64,000 bases of DNA from Annona cherimola (taxonomy: Eukaryota > Streptophyta > Magnoliopsida > Magnoliales > Annonaceae), in contig CM059975.1 in NCBI GenBank assembly GCA_030490835.1, forward strand, positions 52,319,174-52,383,173, in the 5' to 3' direction. A model generated the notes under the pieces. The model was not told the origin of the DNA. It saw only the letters and a list, made by a program, of their open reading frames with translations, and made no database searches. Below are positions 11,489 through 21,720 of this stretch, piece after piece (the first letter of the stretch is position 1; every line of letters starts with the position of its first letter). The translations under genes and the position numbers were made by a program.

Positions 11489-13679
11489 TATTGACACCTT
11501 ACTTAAATATGAAAATTAAATTTTTAAATGGGCTTACTACCATTGGGGCCACCCATTTAAGGTTTTTGAATTTTAACCCATATATTTGCAAGCCCAAATT
11601 TGTGTAGGATCCATGTAAAGAATGAGCCTCCAATGCTTAAAGTCCACTTCAGAAGTAAGGGTCACTAATCCATGCGGCAAATAAGGAGCAATTTGCATCC
11701 AAAATGAAGTAGCGAGTATTTCTCAAGACAATTGAAGCAGGATCAACGTGATGGATGGTTTGGATTAAACAAATAATTAGTATTTTATGAGATTTTAATG
11801 GTCAAAATAAATTTGACCAAAGAAAGAGGTGGATTTGCAACATTTCAAATGGTGGACAAAAACTACTAGATCCAACTCACTAAATGAAGATCTGAACCGT
11901 TAAAGTGGGTAAGGGACATCAATAAGTGTGGGCCCCATTTAAGATCAAGGAAAATACGTGATGATCAAAGCATGGATAAAAGACACAAAATGCACAAAAT
12001 CAATGGCTAGGAGAAAGTTGACTTACTAGCCAAGCAAAACAAGGGGCCCATTGATGGTTTCCAAAAACCACCCATAAAATTACCAAAAAGTCCATTTTTG
12101 TTAAAGTTTTGCAAAAAAGGAAATAATGAGGTTGTGCAAAATATTATTAACACATATATAAAGGTACAATTTCCCAAACATCAAAGCCTATAAAAGGAGA
12201 CTTTCTCTCCTTCATTGGGGGAGAGAGGACTGGGCTCCCCAAACACACATCACATTCACCCCTTTTCATCCGACAAAGCATTTGCCTCATTTTCCATTTT
12301 TTTTTAAAAAAGGGATTAAAGAGGAGAAACGTCCAGTGCACCTCTTACACTTTCTTCCTTTCTCAAATCTTTCTTTCATTTTCCATTTTTTTTTAAAAAA
12401 GAGAAAATGTCCAATGCTCCATTCTGTACTTCTATTCCTTCCTTTCTATTTTTTTCTTTTAACGCTACCCATCTTTACCCTCTTTGTTTTTTTTAACAAA
12501 AAAAAAATGAAAAATGAAACATCTATGTTGTGGCACTCCTCTCCTTTTTCCTTTTTAAAAAAAAAATATATATTAATACTGTCTACCGTTACTCCCTTTT
12601 GATTTATTTCGATCTTTTTTTTTTTAAAAAAAGAAGGAAAAAATCCAGCGCTGCCACTACCCACCCTTCTCGTTCCTTTATTTTAAATTTTTATGTTGTC
12701 CATCCTTGCCCCCCTTTCGATTTATCTTTAATTATTAAAAAAAAATCCGATGCTACCATATTCTACCCTACTCGTTTCTCTCTCTTAAAATTTTTTTAAT
12801 CTCATATCTAGACAATTTGATATTTTAAAATCAAGATAATAGAAATTGAAATTTGGTCATTAGTTTTCATCCATTGATCTTTTCTAAAAAAACTTTAAAT
12901 TATATAAAACATAAAAAAACTTCATCTATAAAAAGGAAGTTTTTATACCCTCTGTCAGACTGAGTTAGGGCCTCATAAAAAGCCTAGGGATTAAATTCCC
13001 GCCTCCACCCTCTTGAGCTTTTATATATGATGTATATTAATTTTCAGCACTCCTAGGACCAATGTACTAGAAAAATAAAGTTGTATTTTTTTTTCTAGTT
13101 GTGAGTTTACCTAGAAAAATCTCTGTATTTCAGTGCCTTATTGTATACGGACTAACCACCGTTATCTGGTTAGTGGCGACTCCATTAATTAATATAGTAA
13201 TTTTTATTGGCATTGGTATGCACCTTACTGACTACTAATTGTGCCTAACAAGTACATATGTTTGTGCTTGACTAACTCGCATCATTTAAAAATCTCTAAT
13301 AACTTGCATCATTTAAAAGCTTTAATGCTTGTATCTCCCTTCTTTAACCTCCATGTCTACACCTTTTATATATTTTTTATTTTTGATCTTGAACCCCTCT
13401 TCTACACCTTTTCAATATTTTATTTTGCACGTTTAATTCTTGTATTTTACTCGCATCATATTTAACTAGCTAACCCGCTAACTAGCATTTCATATTTGGT
13501 TGTGCATTTACAAATTTTCCTAAACTTCGCACTTATATTGTATTTTCCCTTTCACATTTTCACTTTTTTTTCATAGCTATTTTATTTCTACTTTTAACAT
13601 TTTTTTTGCATCGAGCCTATCTTATATTTTTAGGCCCACTTGTCGGCCCATCGTGGCACGTAAAAAATATCGTGCTATA
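11489..13679 (+). repeat. 5' LTR of the Ogre-type element
   Basis: 2,191 bp. It matches the 3' LTR almost throughout once the nested Sirevirus is removed. Between about 12290 and 12800 it carries a degenerate tandem repeat of units containing a T-run followed directly by an A-run (e.g. TTTTTTTTTAAAAAA), each able to fold on itself. The 5' copy has one more unit than the 3' copy, which explains the length difference (2,191 versus about 2,098 bp). Open frames here (12282-12602 and others) are products of this low-complexity sequence. Confidence 0.85.
12189..12197 (+). promoter_or_regulatory. TATA box, Ogre-type 5' LTR
   Basis: TATAAAAGG followed by AGACTTTCTCTCC. It is repeated unchanged in the 3' LTR at 26645-26653. 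Confidence 0.6.
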
Positions 13680-13682
13680 GTT

Positions 13683-13700
13683 TGGCGACTCCACTGGGGA
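13683..13700 (+). other. Primer-binding site, Ogre-type element
   Basis: TGGCGACTCCACTGGGGA, four bases after the LTR end. From memory this is the tRNA-Arg type of site described for Ogre/Tat elements. Confidence 0.7.
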
Positions 13701-13746
13701 CGGCTAGGAGTGCTAATTTTTATTTTTTTAGTAAAAGCTCAAGGAA

Positions 13747-14216
13747 GGGGGCACACAACTGATCGATGCTTTACCCTAAAGCATGTAATCCAAGACTTAA
13801 TTGATGAAGGGAGAATTAAAGTAGATCACAGTGTGCCAAATGAAAATGTCCTACAAAATCCTTTACCAATACATAAAAATGACACTCCAAGAATAGTAAA
13901 TTTAGTATCTCAAGAACACCACAAAATGGATCAAGCTTTTAAACTTAATATGATACGAATAGTGGAGCTTGAAATAGTCTTAAAAGATGCCCCACAAAGA
14001 AACCCCCATAATTATGTCCCAACCACTACAAAAACCTTGATCCTACCAGGATTCAAGAACTTGAGGGTAACAAATCAAGATGAGAAAATTTTCTATGACT
14101 CACATCGTGTACCATGGAAATACCCAGAACCTCCAGAATATTCGGAGATAGGAAATATTCAACCAAATGGGAGGATAAATAGACGAGAAATAAATAAAAA
14201 TCCTCTTATTTTTTAA
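13747..14216 (+). pseudogene. Ogre-type gag C-terminal remnant
   Basis: The frame beginning GRGHTTDRCFTLKHVIQDLI is the C-terminal end of Tat/Ogre Gag, where a Gly-His-x-Thr-x-x-Cys motif precedes a conserved helix ending Leu-Ile-Asp-x-Gly. The primer-binding site lies only about 45 bp upstream, so the leader and more than 400 codons of Gag have been deleted. The predicted start at 13653 lies inside the LTR and is not genuine. The frame ends in a TAA after a Pro-rich stretch. The usual role is assembly of the nucleocapsid particle; this copy cannot provide it. Confidence 0.75.
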
Positions 14217-14306
14217 AAAGGAGAAAATTCAACTTATGATATAGCCACACAACTCAAATCGTTGCCAGCACAAATCTCTATATAAGAACTATTATTCATT
14301 TCTACT

Positions 14307-15256
14307 TTGCATCGTGAAGCCTTTACAAAGATATTAAATAAAGCTTACATTTCAAAGGAGGTTGAGCCAGAGGTAGTTACTCACATGATAGGACAAGTTA
14401 TCTCCCAAAATGCTCTCACATTCACAGATGAAGAACTCCCGCCCGAAGGACGATGTCATACACACGCTTTAAATATCACGGTCCAATATAAAGATCTCAA
14501 AGTCCCATTTGTAACCATAGATAATGGATCTAGTTTAAACGTATGCCCACTAAGGACAATTAAAAGGTTAGGCATCCCTATGGACGGTCTTCGCCTAAAC
14601 GATATTCGTGTTAGAGCATTTGACAATACCATTAGAAATACCCTAGGAGAGTTAGTATCAGTTTAACCATCGGACCAGAAACCATGACTATAACCTTTCA
14701 AATATTAGAAATACCTGCCTCATTCAATATGTTGCTAGGAAAACCATAGATACATCAGGTAGGCGCTGTTCCATCTTCATTGCATCAAAAAATTAAATTT
14801 GCAACTAATGGAAAAATAATCATAATCAAAGTTGATCCTGAAATAATCATTCATAGGGAAGAAAACACAAGTTATGAAGTCCCTCTAGTAGAAGCTTATG
14901 AATCACCCGACCCATTACCATTTGTTGAGTCTCTTATAGAAAATATAAATTTTATTCCCTTAGGACCTATGATGTTAGATAAATATGTAATTACACTAGC
15001 AGAAAGACAAGTCATTCAGTATAAAATAAGACATGGAGCAAAAACCAATTTAATCAATATTCAAGAAAAAAAAGATAAATATGGTTTGGGTTATGATCCA
15101 GAGGAACCACAACTAAAGAAAGCCAAAAGACAAAATATTTTCTTAAGCGTAGGATTTTTCCTACATGATTTAAGAAAAGAAAAACAACTAGACACAATAT
15201 TAATGATTCAAAATATAGTCAACAAAGAAAAAAAATGCTTTCAAAAGAAGCAATGA
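14307..15256 (+). pseudogene. Ogre-type aspartic protease region, broken
   Basis: Two open frames (14307-14666 and 14780-15256) are separated by a stop at 14664. The first carries VTIDNGSSLNVCPLRTIKRL, the protease active-site segment in the Asp-Asn-Gly-Ser form that I recall for the Ogre/Tat lineage instead of Asp-Thr/Ser-Gly. The linker to reverse transcriptase follows, with further stops between 15256 and 15445. In a working element this enzyme would release Gag and Pol products from the polyprotein. Confidence 0.7.
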
Positions 15257-15444
15257 AAATAATGAAAAGGGATGGTATACATCGCCAACATGCTCCCCAT
15301 CACAAAAAATTCTTGTCGCAACACCAAGTTGTAAGAAAAGAGGTCCCACTAAGAAATAGCTCTGGGCTAGCATTTACTGTGCCCAAACAACTGTAGAGTT
15401 TTCAGAGAAAAAAAACAATAAGGGAGGAAGAATTACAAAAACAA

Positions 15445-16850
15445 ATGGAGAAAATGGAAAGCAAAGACATGACAGTTGCTGAAGATTTTGAAGTCATCAA
15501 TGTAGGAACTAAAGACGATCCCAAAATGCTAAGGTTAGGAAAGCAACTATCCGAAGAAGAAAAAGGTATGATGACAACCCTTCTTAAATCAAGGTTAATA
15601 AATTTTGCCTTTTCTTATAATGATATGCTAGGATTAGATGAAAATCTCATCACTCACAAACTCCCAATAAAAAAGGAAATTAAGCCAACAAAACAAAAGC
15701 TTAGGAGAATAAAACTGGAATGGATTTTCAAGATTAGGGATGAGATCATTAAGCAATACAATGCTGGATTTTTAAGAGTAAGTCATTATCCTGAATGGTT
15801 GGCTAACATAGTACCCGCACAAAAAAAAGATGGCAAAGTTAGAATGTGCGTAGAATATAGGGACCTTAACAAGGCAAATCTAAAAGACGATTTTCCTTTA
15901 CCTCATATTGACACCCTAGTAGACAGCACAGCTAGATATAGTTGGTTTCCTTCATGGATGGTTTTTCAGGCTATAACTAAATTAAAGTTGCACCGGAGGA
16001 TCAAGAAAAAATATCTTTTATCACTCCATAGGGCACGTTTTGTTACAAGGTTATGCCGTTCGGACTCAAAAATGCTGGAGATACTTATCTGAGGGCAATG
16101 ACTGCTATTTTTCATGATATGATGGGTAAGGAGGTGGAAGTTTACGTGGATTACATCATCGTGCGTTCTCATTCTTTTGCCGACCATTTACAAAACTTAG
16201 GAAAATTATTTGATAGGATGAAAAATTTCCAACTCAAGCTTAACCCGAGAAAATGTGTTTTTGGAGCTAGAAAAGGGCAATTGTTAAGATTCATTGTAAG
16301 TAAAGATCAAATACAGGTAGATGGTAAAAAAGTCAAAGCCATCCTAGAAATGCCCCCGCCTAAAACTGAAAAAGAAATTTGAGGATCTTTAGGGAGGTTA
16401 CAATACATTAGAAGATTTATCTCAAAATTAACTTTGACATGCGAACCAATATTCAAACTTTTGAGGAAAGATACTCCTAAAAAATAGATAGCAGATTGTC
16501 AATTAGCTTTCGATAAAATTAAAACCTACCTTTCAAACCCACCTACATTAACACCACCTACTATAAATGACCCATTAATTTTATATTTATCGATTACACC
16601 CATAGTTATGGGAGGAGTATTAGGGTCATGTGATACTAATAAAAAAAAGAATTACCCATTTATTATTCATGCCTACTTAAATAAATTATCCAGAAATTGA
16701 AAAAATATGTTTATCCTTGGTTATAGCTATTTTTAAATTGAGACAATATATTATGTCGAGAACAGTTTTGCTAATTTCTAAACAAGATCCTCTTAGATAT
16801 CTGTGTCAAAAAACTGCTCTTACTGGGAGACTGGCAGTCATTTCAATGTA
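15445..16850 (+). pseudogene. Ogre-type reverse transcriptase and RNase H start, broken
   Basis: Frame 15445-16092 reads through YPEWLANIVPAQKKDGKVRM and the Asp-Tyr-Arg-Asp-Leu-Asn-Lys family block (here Glu-Tyr-Arg), then shifts frame near 15950. Frame 16053-16382 resumes with PFGLKNAGDTY and EVYVDYIIVRS: the catalytic Tyr-x-Asp-Asp has become Tyr-Val-Asp-Tyr, so the polymerase would be inactive even without the frame breaks. After a TGA at 16381 the sequence runs through the connection domain with at least three more stops, and ends in an early RNase H segment (DPLRYLCQKTALTGRLA) where the gypsy element at 16853 is inserted. Confidence 0.85.
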
Positions 16851-17671
16851 ATTGTGAAACCTCAATCTTCGACACGTGTATAAAATCCTAGGGTTGTAAA
16901 CCCTAAGTAATATATTTGAAAAATATGCATTAATGAGTATGAAATATGTGGGAATAGAGGTTAAATTAATTATTTATGAAATTTAGATGAATAGTGTATG
17001 TGAATAGTAACCTTGGGATTAAGACACGTGATTAAGAGTTAATCATTTAGATTAACTTAATCACAAAAAGACGAAAAGGATATTTAATCACTACAGGATG
17101 AAATAGCAATTCTTTTTTATATTTTAATCCAATTTTGGATTTTTATGGAAAATTAAAGAAAAATTCATAATTTGCAATCCGGACGTCGAATTTTGATGAA
17201 ATTTTTTATGGATAGTTAAAAATTCATGATAGACATGATGAATAGTTTAAGATGTGATGAAAATCACAAATTAAAGGTCAAGATGAAACGTTAAAAGGAG
17301 ATCAAAAAGTAGCTTAATTTTTCATTAATGCTACTTTTGACTTTTTATTAAATTAAATAATTAAAAAATAATAAATAATAAATAAAAATCAGCTATAGCA
17401 GGGGCATGGCAGGGGTGGTTGAGCATTGACTAAAAATCAATGGTCCATGATGATGATCATCATAAACCAACGGCTAGGATTTAATTTGCTTAAAATAAAT
17501 AAATTTTAATAAATAAAAAAGATAAAAAAATAGGGCTTCCATAGGGGGGCTGGAGCAGCTATAGCATGGGATGAACAAGGCTCCATGCACTTTTTGAAAT
17601 TATAAAAAAGCACATTTGCAATTTCACACCTTGAGCGGGGGTATAATCCAATTTTATGGAAAATCCGACCC

Positions 17672-17678
17672 TATAAAT
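17672..17678 (+). promoter_or_regulatory. TATA box of the 16853 LTR
   Basis: CCCTATAAATAGGG, a perfect 14-bp palindrome centred on the TATA box. Confidence 0.6.
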
Positions 17679-18273
17679 AGGGCCAAGGGGGGACGTCCAA
17701 ATGCATCATTCTCCCAGCTCCAACTTGAGCAAATCCCAGCTCCCAAAGCCTCCCACACGTCCAAGGAAGAAAAGGAGGAAGTTAGAGAGAGAAAGTGAGA
17801 GAAAAAGTGGGATATCTCCACTTTGGGTAAGTGATTTCTTCCCAAATTTCTTTTGGATGTTAAGTAGGGTAAAACCATGCTTAGATAATGCCTAAGCATG
17901 AGAAAATAAGTATAGTTATAATGTTTAATTGGAATTATGCCAAAACATAAAAAATTTGGAGCAAAGATAGAGCATTCGGGAAGGTAGCATATGATATGTG
18001 TAAATAATGCTCCAAAATTGATAAACGATGACTTGGGATGAATGAATATGATAAATATGATGTTGGAATGATGATATATTAATTTCATAATTTTTGAAAT
18101 TAAGGATTATGCTTAAGTGAATTTATGTTGATTTTTAGTATATGGAGAAAATAATTTATTTGGCCAAGTTAATGATGATAAATTCAAAATGTATGAATTT
18201 TTCCATGATATACTAAGCATAAGCTATGTCATGGTATTTTTTATTTTTGAAAAAAATGTCAATTTTTGGAACC

Positions 18274-18399
18274 CATGAACAGTAACCCACATTGCTGTGA
18301 ACAGTACCCATGAACAGTGATCGTGAACAGTGATGATGAACAGTGATCTACTATAGTGATTTGCTACAGTGACATAAACAGTAATTATGAACAGTGAAT
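18274..18399. repeat. AACAGT motif cluster in LTR
   Basis: Seven exact AACAGT words, mostly as (A/G)TGAACAGTGAT, plus two decayed ones (TATAGTGAT, CTACAGTGAC) in about 125 bp. Spacing is irregular (roughly 11-20 bp), so it is a dispersed motif cluster rather than a strict tandem repeat. Confidence 0.8.
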
Positions 18400-19571
18400 A
18401 GCGTGTTTTTGGAAAAAAAATTGAGATTTATTTTTATATATTTATGAGAATATATGGATGGAATTTTTAAAGAATTTTTGGATAAAAATTTATATAAGGA
18501 GGTAATGACCAAGTATATTTATAAGATTAACCAATATAGAAATGAGTTAATGGATGATTATAAAGCATGCATGGGAAGTAAACTAAGACATGAAATGATA
18601 TAGATAAAATATCATTTTTCCTTGTATAGGAAAAGGAAAGGAAAAGGTGGAGGACACAGACCAATGAGGTAAGCAAGCTATACGCTTTCTAAAATATTTC
18701 TAAATGTTGGCAAATTGTTTGCTTACGTGTTTTATGAATTAAATTGAAGGATGGTCATTCCTATAATGCTTTACATGAAATGATTGTTAACTGCTTGTTA
18801 AATTACTTTCTAAATGATTTACAAGTTTTATGGAGCATGTCATGCGGGCATATGTATGTATGAACATGGTGCATAAGGAATAGGCTTTGGTGGAGGTAGT
18901 AAGCGGATCAGAGGGTCCCCCTTCACTATTGCCAAGTTGCAAGGGCTGTGTGCCGGCGGCGTCCTCCCAGAGGTTGGAGGCAAAGAAAAGTCATGAATGA
19001 ATGAATGCATTGCATTCTCATGAAATGCATGAAAAGGTTTCTGTCACATTGGTAATTGATCACTTGGTAAGTGTCTCCTACCAAATGGGGAGAAATGCAT
19101 TTGAATGAAAGGAAAATGTTTACTTGCCAAAGAAAAAAGCTTGCTTACTGAGTATTATTACTCATATGTGTTTTCAAAATGACAATACAGGCTATGAAGC
19201 TAACTCATAAAGGATGCCAAGTAGAAATGACCTGCAAATTTAGTTGCAATTCTATGTATGTGTCCAAAGGGACAAATGTATGATAATCATGTTTTATGGA
19301 TATTACAAACATGATTGTATTATGTGAATTATTTCAATAAAAAGAAGATATGATGGTTTTATGATGATATGGATGAGTCCAGTATGAATAATGATGAGTA
19401 TATGTTTATGTGATGAAAGAAAAGAAAAAGAAAGAAAAGAAAAAATTTGGACGAGATCGAACTAAGTACCTGCCGCGTGATCAGGGCAACAATCCTGACT
19501 CACATTTACCAATCAACAAGATCCCGGAGTAAGGACTATGCGATGCCTCGGTTCGGGACGCCACAGAAGAC

Positions 19572-19582
19572 GGTATCAGAGC
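19572..19582 (+). other. Primer-binding site (initiator tRNA-Met type)
   Basis: GGTATCAGAGC, six bases after the LTR end. Confidence 0.75.
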
Positions 19583-19894
19583 AAAGATTGGTAAATAGGT
19601 GGAAGAAGGAGAAAATAAAGGATGATAAAAGGATAGGTCTGATACCACAAAAGTAGTATTAGAGCATGGATTGATAGATAGGCATGAAAAGAAAGAATTA
19701 ATGTCTAGATCTACATGTTTAAGAGGTTATGATACTTCTACGATATTGATATGAAATGATATATATGTGAGAAACATATATATATGTGTGTGACATATAT
19801 GCTTGAATATGAATAATGTTATGAATATTATAAATGTTAATATTATAAGAACGTTATGATACTAACCAAAGTTTTGTGCATATAGAAAGCAAAA

Positions 19895-21230
19895 ATGCCA
19901 ACTACAAGAGCTGAAGCTAGGTTGAATAAAGGGAAGACACCAATAGGAGAATCGGTTAGCCGACCTGAAGTAGGAGAAACTAGTAAATGGACCAAAAGGT
20001 CCGAGTCAGGAGGACAGACGTCAAGGACCCATCAACGATGGGAAGAGGCTAGCTCTGAATCCTATGTAGAAAGGGGAGCTTACCAGGAAAGGCAGACAAA
20101 AGAAAGGATAGCTGCAGCCGTAGAAAAGGCAATGCAGCAGTGGACAACTCAGGCCACCGAAATAATACAAGGTATGTGGAAAAGAAATCGGCAGGCCCCA
20201 CCGCAAGATGATAATGGGGAAAGACCCGGCCCATCGGCCAACTATAATTTTTCTAGAGGTATAGAAGATGCCATCCTAGAGGTTGATAGAAAGACTATTA
20301 ATGCCTTCCTAGCCCAACGACCCCCTAAATTTGCTGGGAACTAGACCCCATCATCGCAGAGCAATGGATCATGGAAATCAAAAAGTTATTTAGGATTTCG
20401 CTCTGCAATGATCAATAGAAAGTTCTATGTGCTACCCACTTGCTGGTTAAAGACGCTTATGAATGGTGGGAAACATTGATGGTTACCATGCCACACCCAG
20501 AACGGGTTACGTGGTAAGAATTTTTAGAAGAATTTAATAAAGAGTATCTTCCGATAGGCTTACAGAGCCAAAAAGTGATAGAGTTTAAGAAACTCTACCA
20601 AGGCAAGATGACGGTGACTGAGTATGCAACAAAATTTAATGCCTTGGTTAGGTATGTACCATGGATCGCCAATGTGCCAGAAAATAAGGTACAAAGGTTC
20701 CAACGTGGGCTGAGACCCCAATTAAGGGAGGGACTAGCCCCGTTACTAATAAGAGATTATGCCTCTAGTATAGAAAGAGCTAGGGCATTAGAAATAGAGT
20801 CCATGAGGACACAGAAGCTTAGGCAAGCTCAAGAACAATTCTTCTTGGCTCCTAAGAAAAATGAGGCCAAGAGAGGAAAGGATGAGAAGGCAATGGATGG
20901 AAAGGAGGAATTTAGTTCCAAGGGAAAGAGCACCTCACCTTGAAAAACTTGCCATAAGCACCACTTCGGTGAATGTTTACAAGGAAAATGTTTTAGGTGC
21001 GGTCAAGTTGGTCATAAGGCCCGGGAATGTGGGACGGTCGAAGCAAAAATAATCAAATGCTTCATATGTGGTCAAGCCGGGCATATATCACTCAATTGCC
21101 CAAGCAAACCCCAAGGAGAACCAACATGAGGAAGGCCGACTCAGCAGAAAGCCCCCACCATAGCCAACAATCCTGTGCGTGTTCAAACCCTCACCGGAAT
21201 GGAATCACAAGAAACTGAGGAAGAAGTGGT
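19895..21230 (+). pseudogene. Chromovirus-like gag with two zinc knuckles, broken
   Basis: Starts ATG at 19895 (MPTTRAEARLNKGKT). The capsid core (about 20350-20790) carries AYEWWETLMVTMP and YLPIGLQSQKVIEFKKLYQG, hallmarks of the retrotransposon Gag family. It ends in two CCHC knuckles: CFRCGQVGHKAREC (about 20990) and CFICGQAGHISLNC (about 21060). Breaks visible in this copy are a frame change with TAG at 20342-20344, further stops between 20410 and 20520 and at 20941, and a TGA near 21127. A short piece resembling the start of the protease domain (RVQTLTGMESQETEEEVVIG) follows, then everything else is missing. The product would have formed the virus-like particle shell. Confidence 0.85.
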
Positions 21231-21472
21231 TATAGGTATAATTTAAATTTTAGAAAATTCATTATTTAATTCAGAAGTTACACATTCATACCAATACGTA
21301 ACCACACACGCACTATGGGTAAAGGAAACTAGTTGTACCATGAATTCCCGGGATATAAAATGACAAGTAAAGAATCAAGTATGCAAGGCGTAGGCACCAT
21401 GATATTGAAAGACGATATAACTCTATAATGGAATATTTGAAGGGCAACAGGTTTCGGGACAAAATCTATTGT

Positions 21473-21487
21473 AAGGGGGGAGAGGAT
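21473..21487 (+). other. Polypurine tract of the gag-only element
   Basis: AAGGGGGGAGAGGAT, directly abutting the 3' LTR start TGTGAAACCC at 21488. Confidence 0.8.
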
Positions 21488-21720
21488 TGTGAAACCCCAA
21501 TCTTAGACACGTGTATAAAATCCTAGGGTTGTAAACCCTAGGTAATATATTTGAGAAATATACATTCAAGAGTATGCAATATGTGGGAATAGAGGTTAAA
21601 ATAATTATTTATGAAATTCGGATGAATAGTGCACGTGAATAGTAACCTTGGGATTAAGACACGTGATTAAGAGTTAATCACTTGGATTAACTTAATCAGA
21701 AAAAGATGAAAAGGAGATTT
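21488..21720 (+). repeat. Truncated 3' LTR of the gag-only element
   Basis: It matches the first 230 bp of the 5' LTR closely (e.g. AATCCTAGGGTTGTAAACCC), then similarity stops abruptly near AAAAGGAGATTTAAT. The remaining 2.5 kb of the LTR is not found nearby. Confidence 0.8.

Larger units (their letters stand above)
16853..19565 (+). repeat. 5' LTR of the gag-only gypsy element
   Basis: 2,713 bp, from TGTGAAACCT to GGGACGCCACA. A TATA box (17672) lies 0.82 kb in. A cluster of AACAGT motifs is at 18274-18399. A GC-rich block (about 18880-18990) and the ATCACTTGGTAAGTGTCTCC block (about 19050) are shared with the two giant solo LTRs and with the LTR ending at 63389. Confidence 0.85.
16853..21720 (+). 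mobile_element. Gag-only Ty3/gypsy element (TR-GAG type), 3' LTR truncated
   Basis: The order is complete 5' LTR (16853-19565), primer site, gag, a very short tail, polypurine tract and the first 230 bp of the 3' LTR. Protease (except its first codons), reverse transcriptase, RNase H and integrase are absent: only about 250 bp separate the gag end from the polypurine tract. The tail GTTTCGGGACAAAATCT just before the polypurine tract resembles the last codons of chromovirus pol, so the missing part was lost by one internal deletion. It could only have moved with enzymes from a relative. It sits inside the Ogre-type RNase H region; the flanking GTAAT (16848-16852) cannot be matched because the right end is lost. 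Confidence 0.75.

Noticed and set aside
12282..12799. Several overlapping Phe/Lys-rich frames on both strands
   Set aside because: They come from the T-run/A-run repeats of the Ogre-type LTR.
20021..20234. Two overlapping minus-strand frames in the gypsy gag region
   Set aside because: They are antisense shadows of the plus-strand gag.
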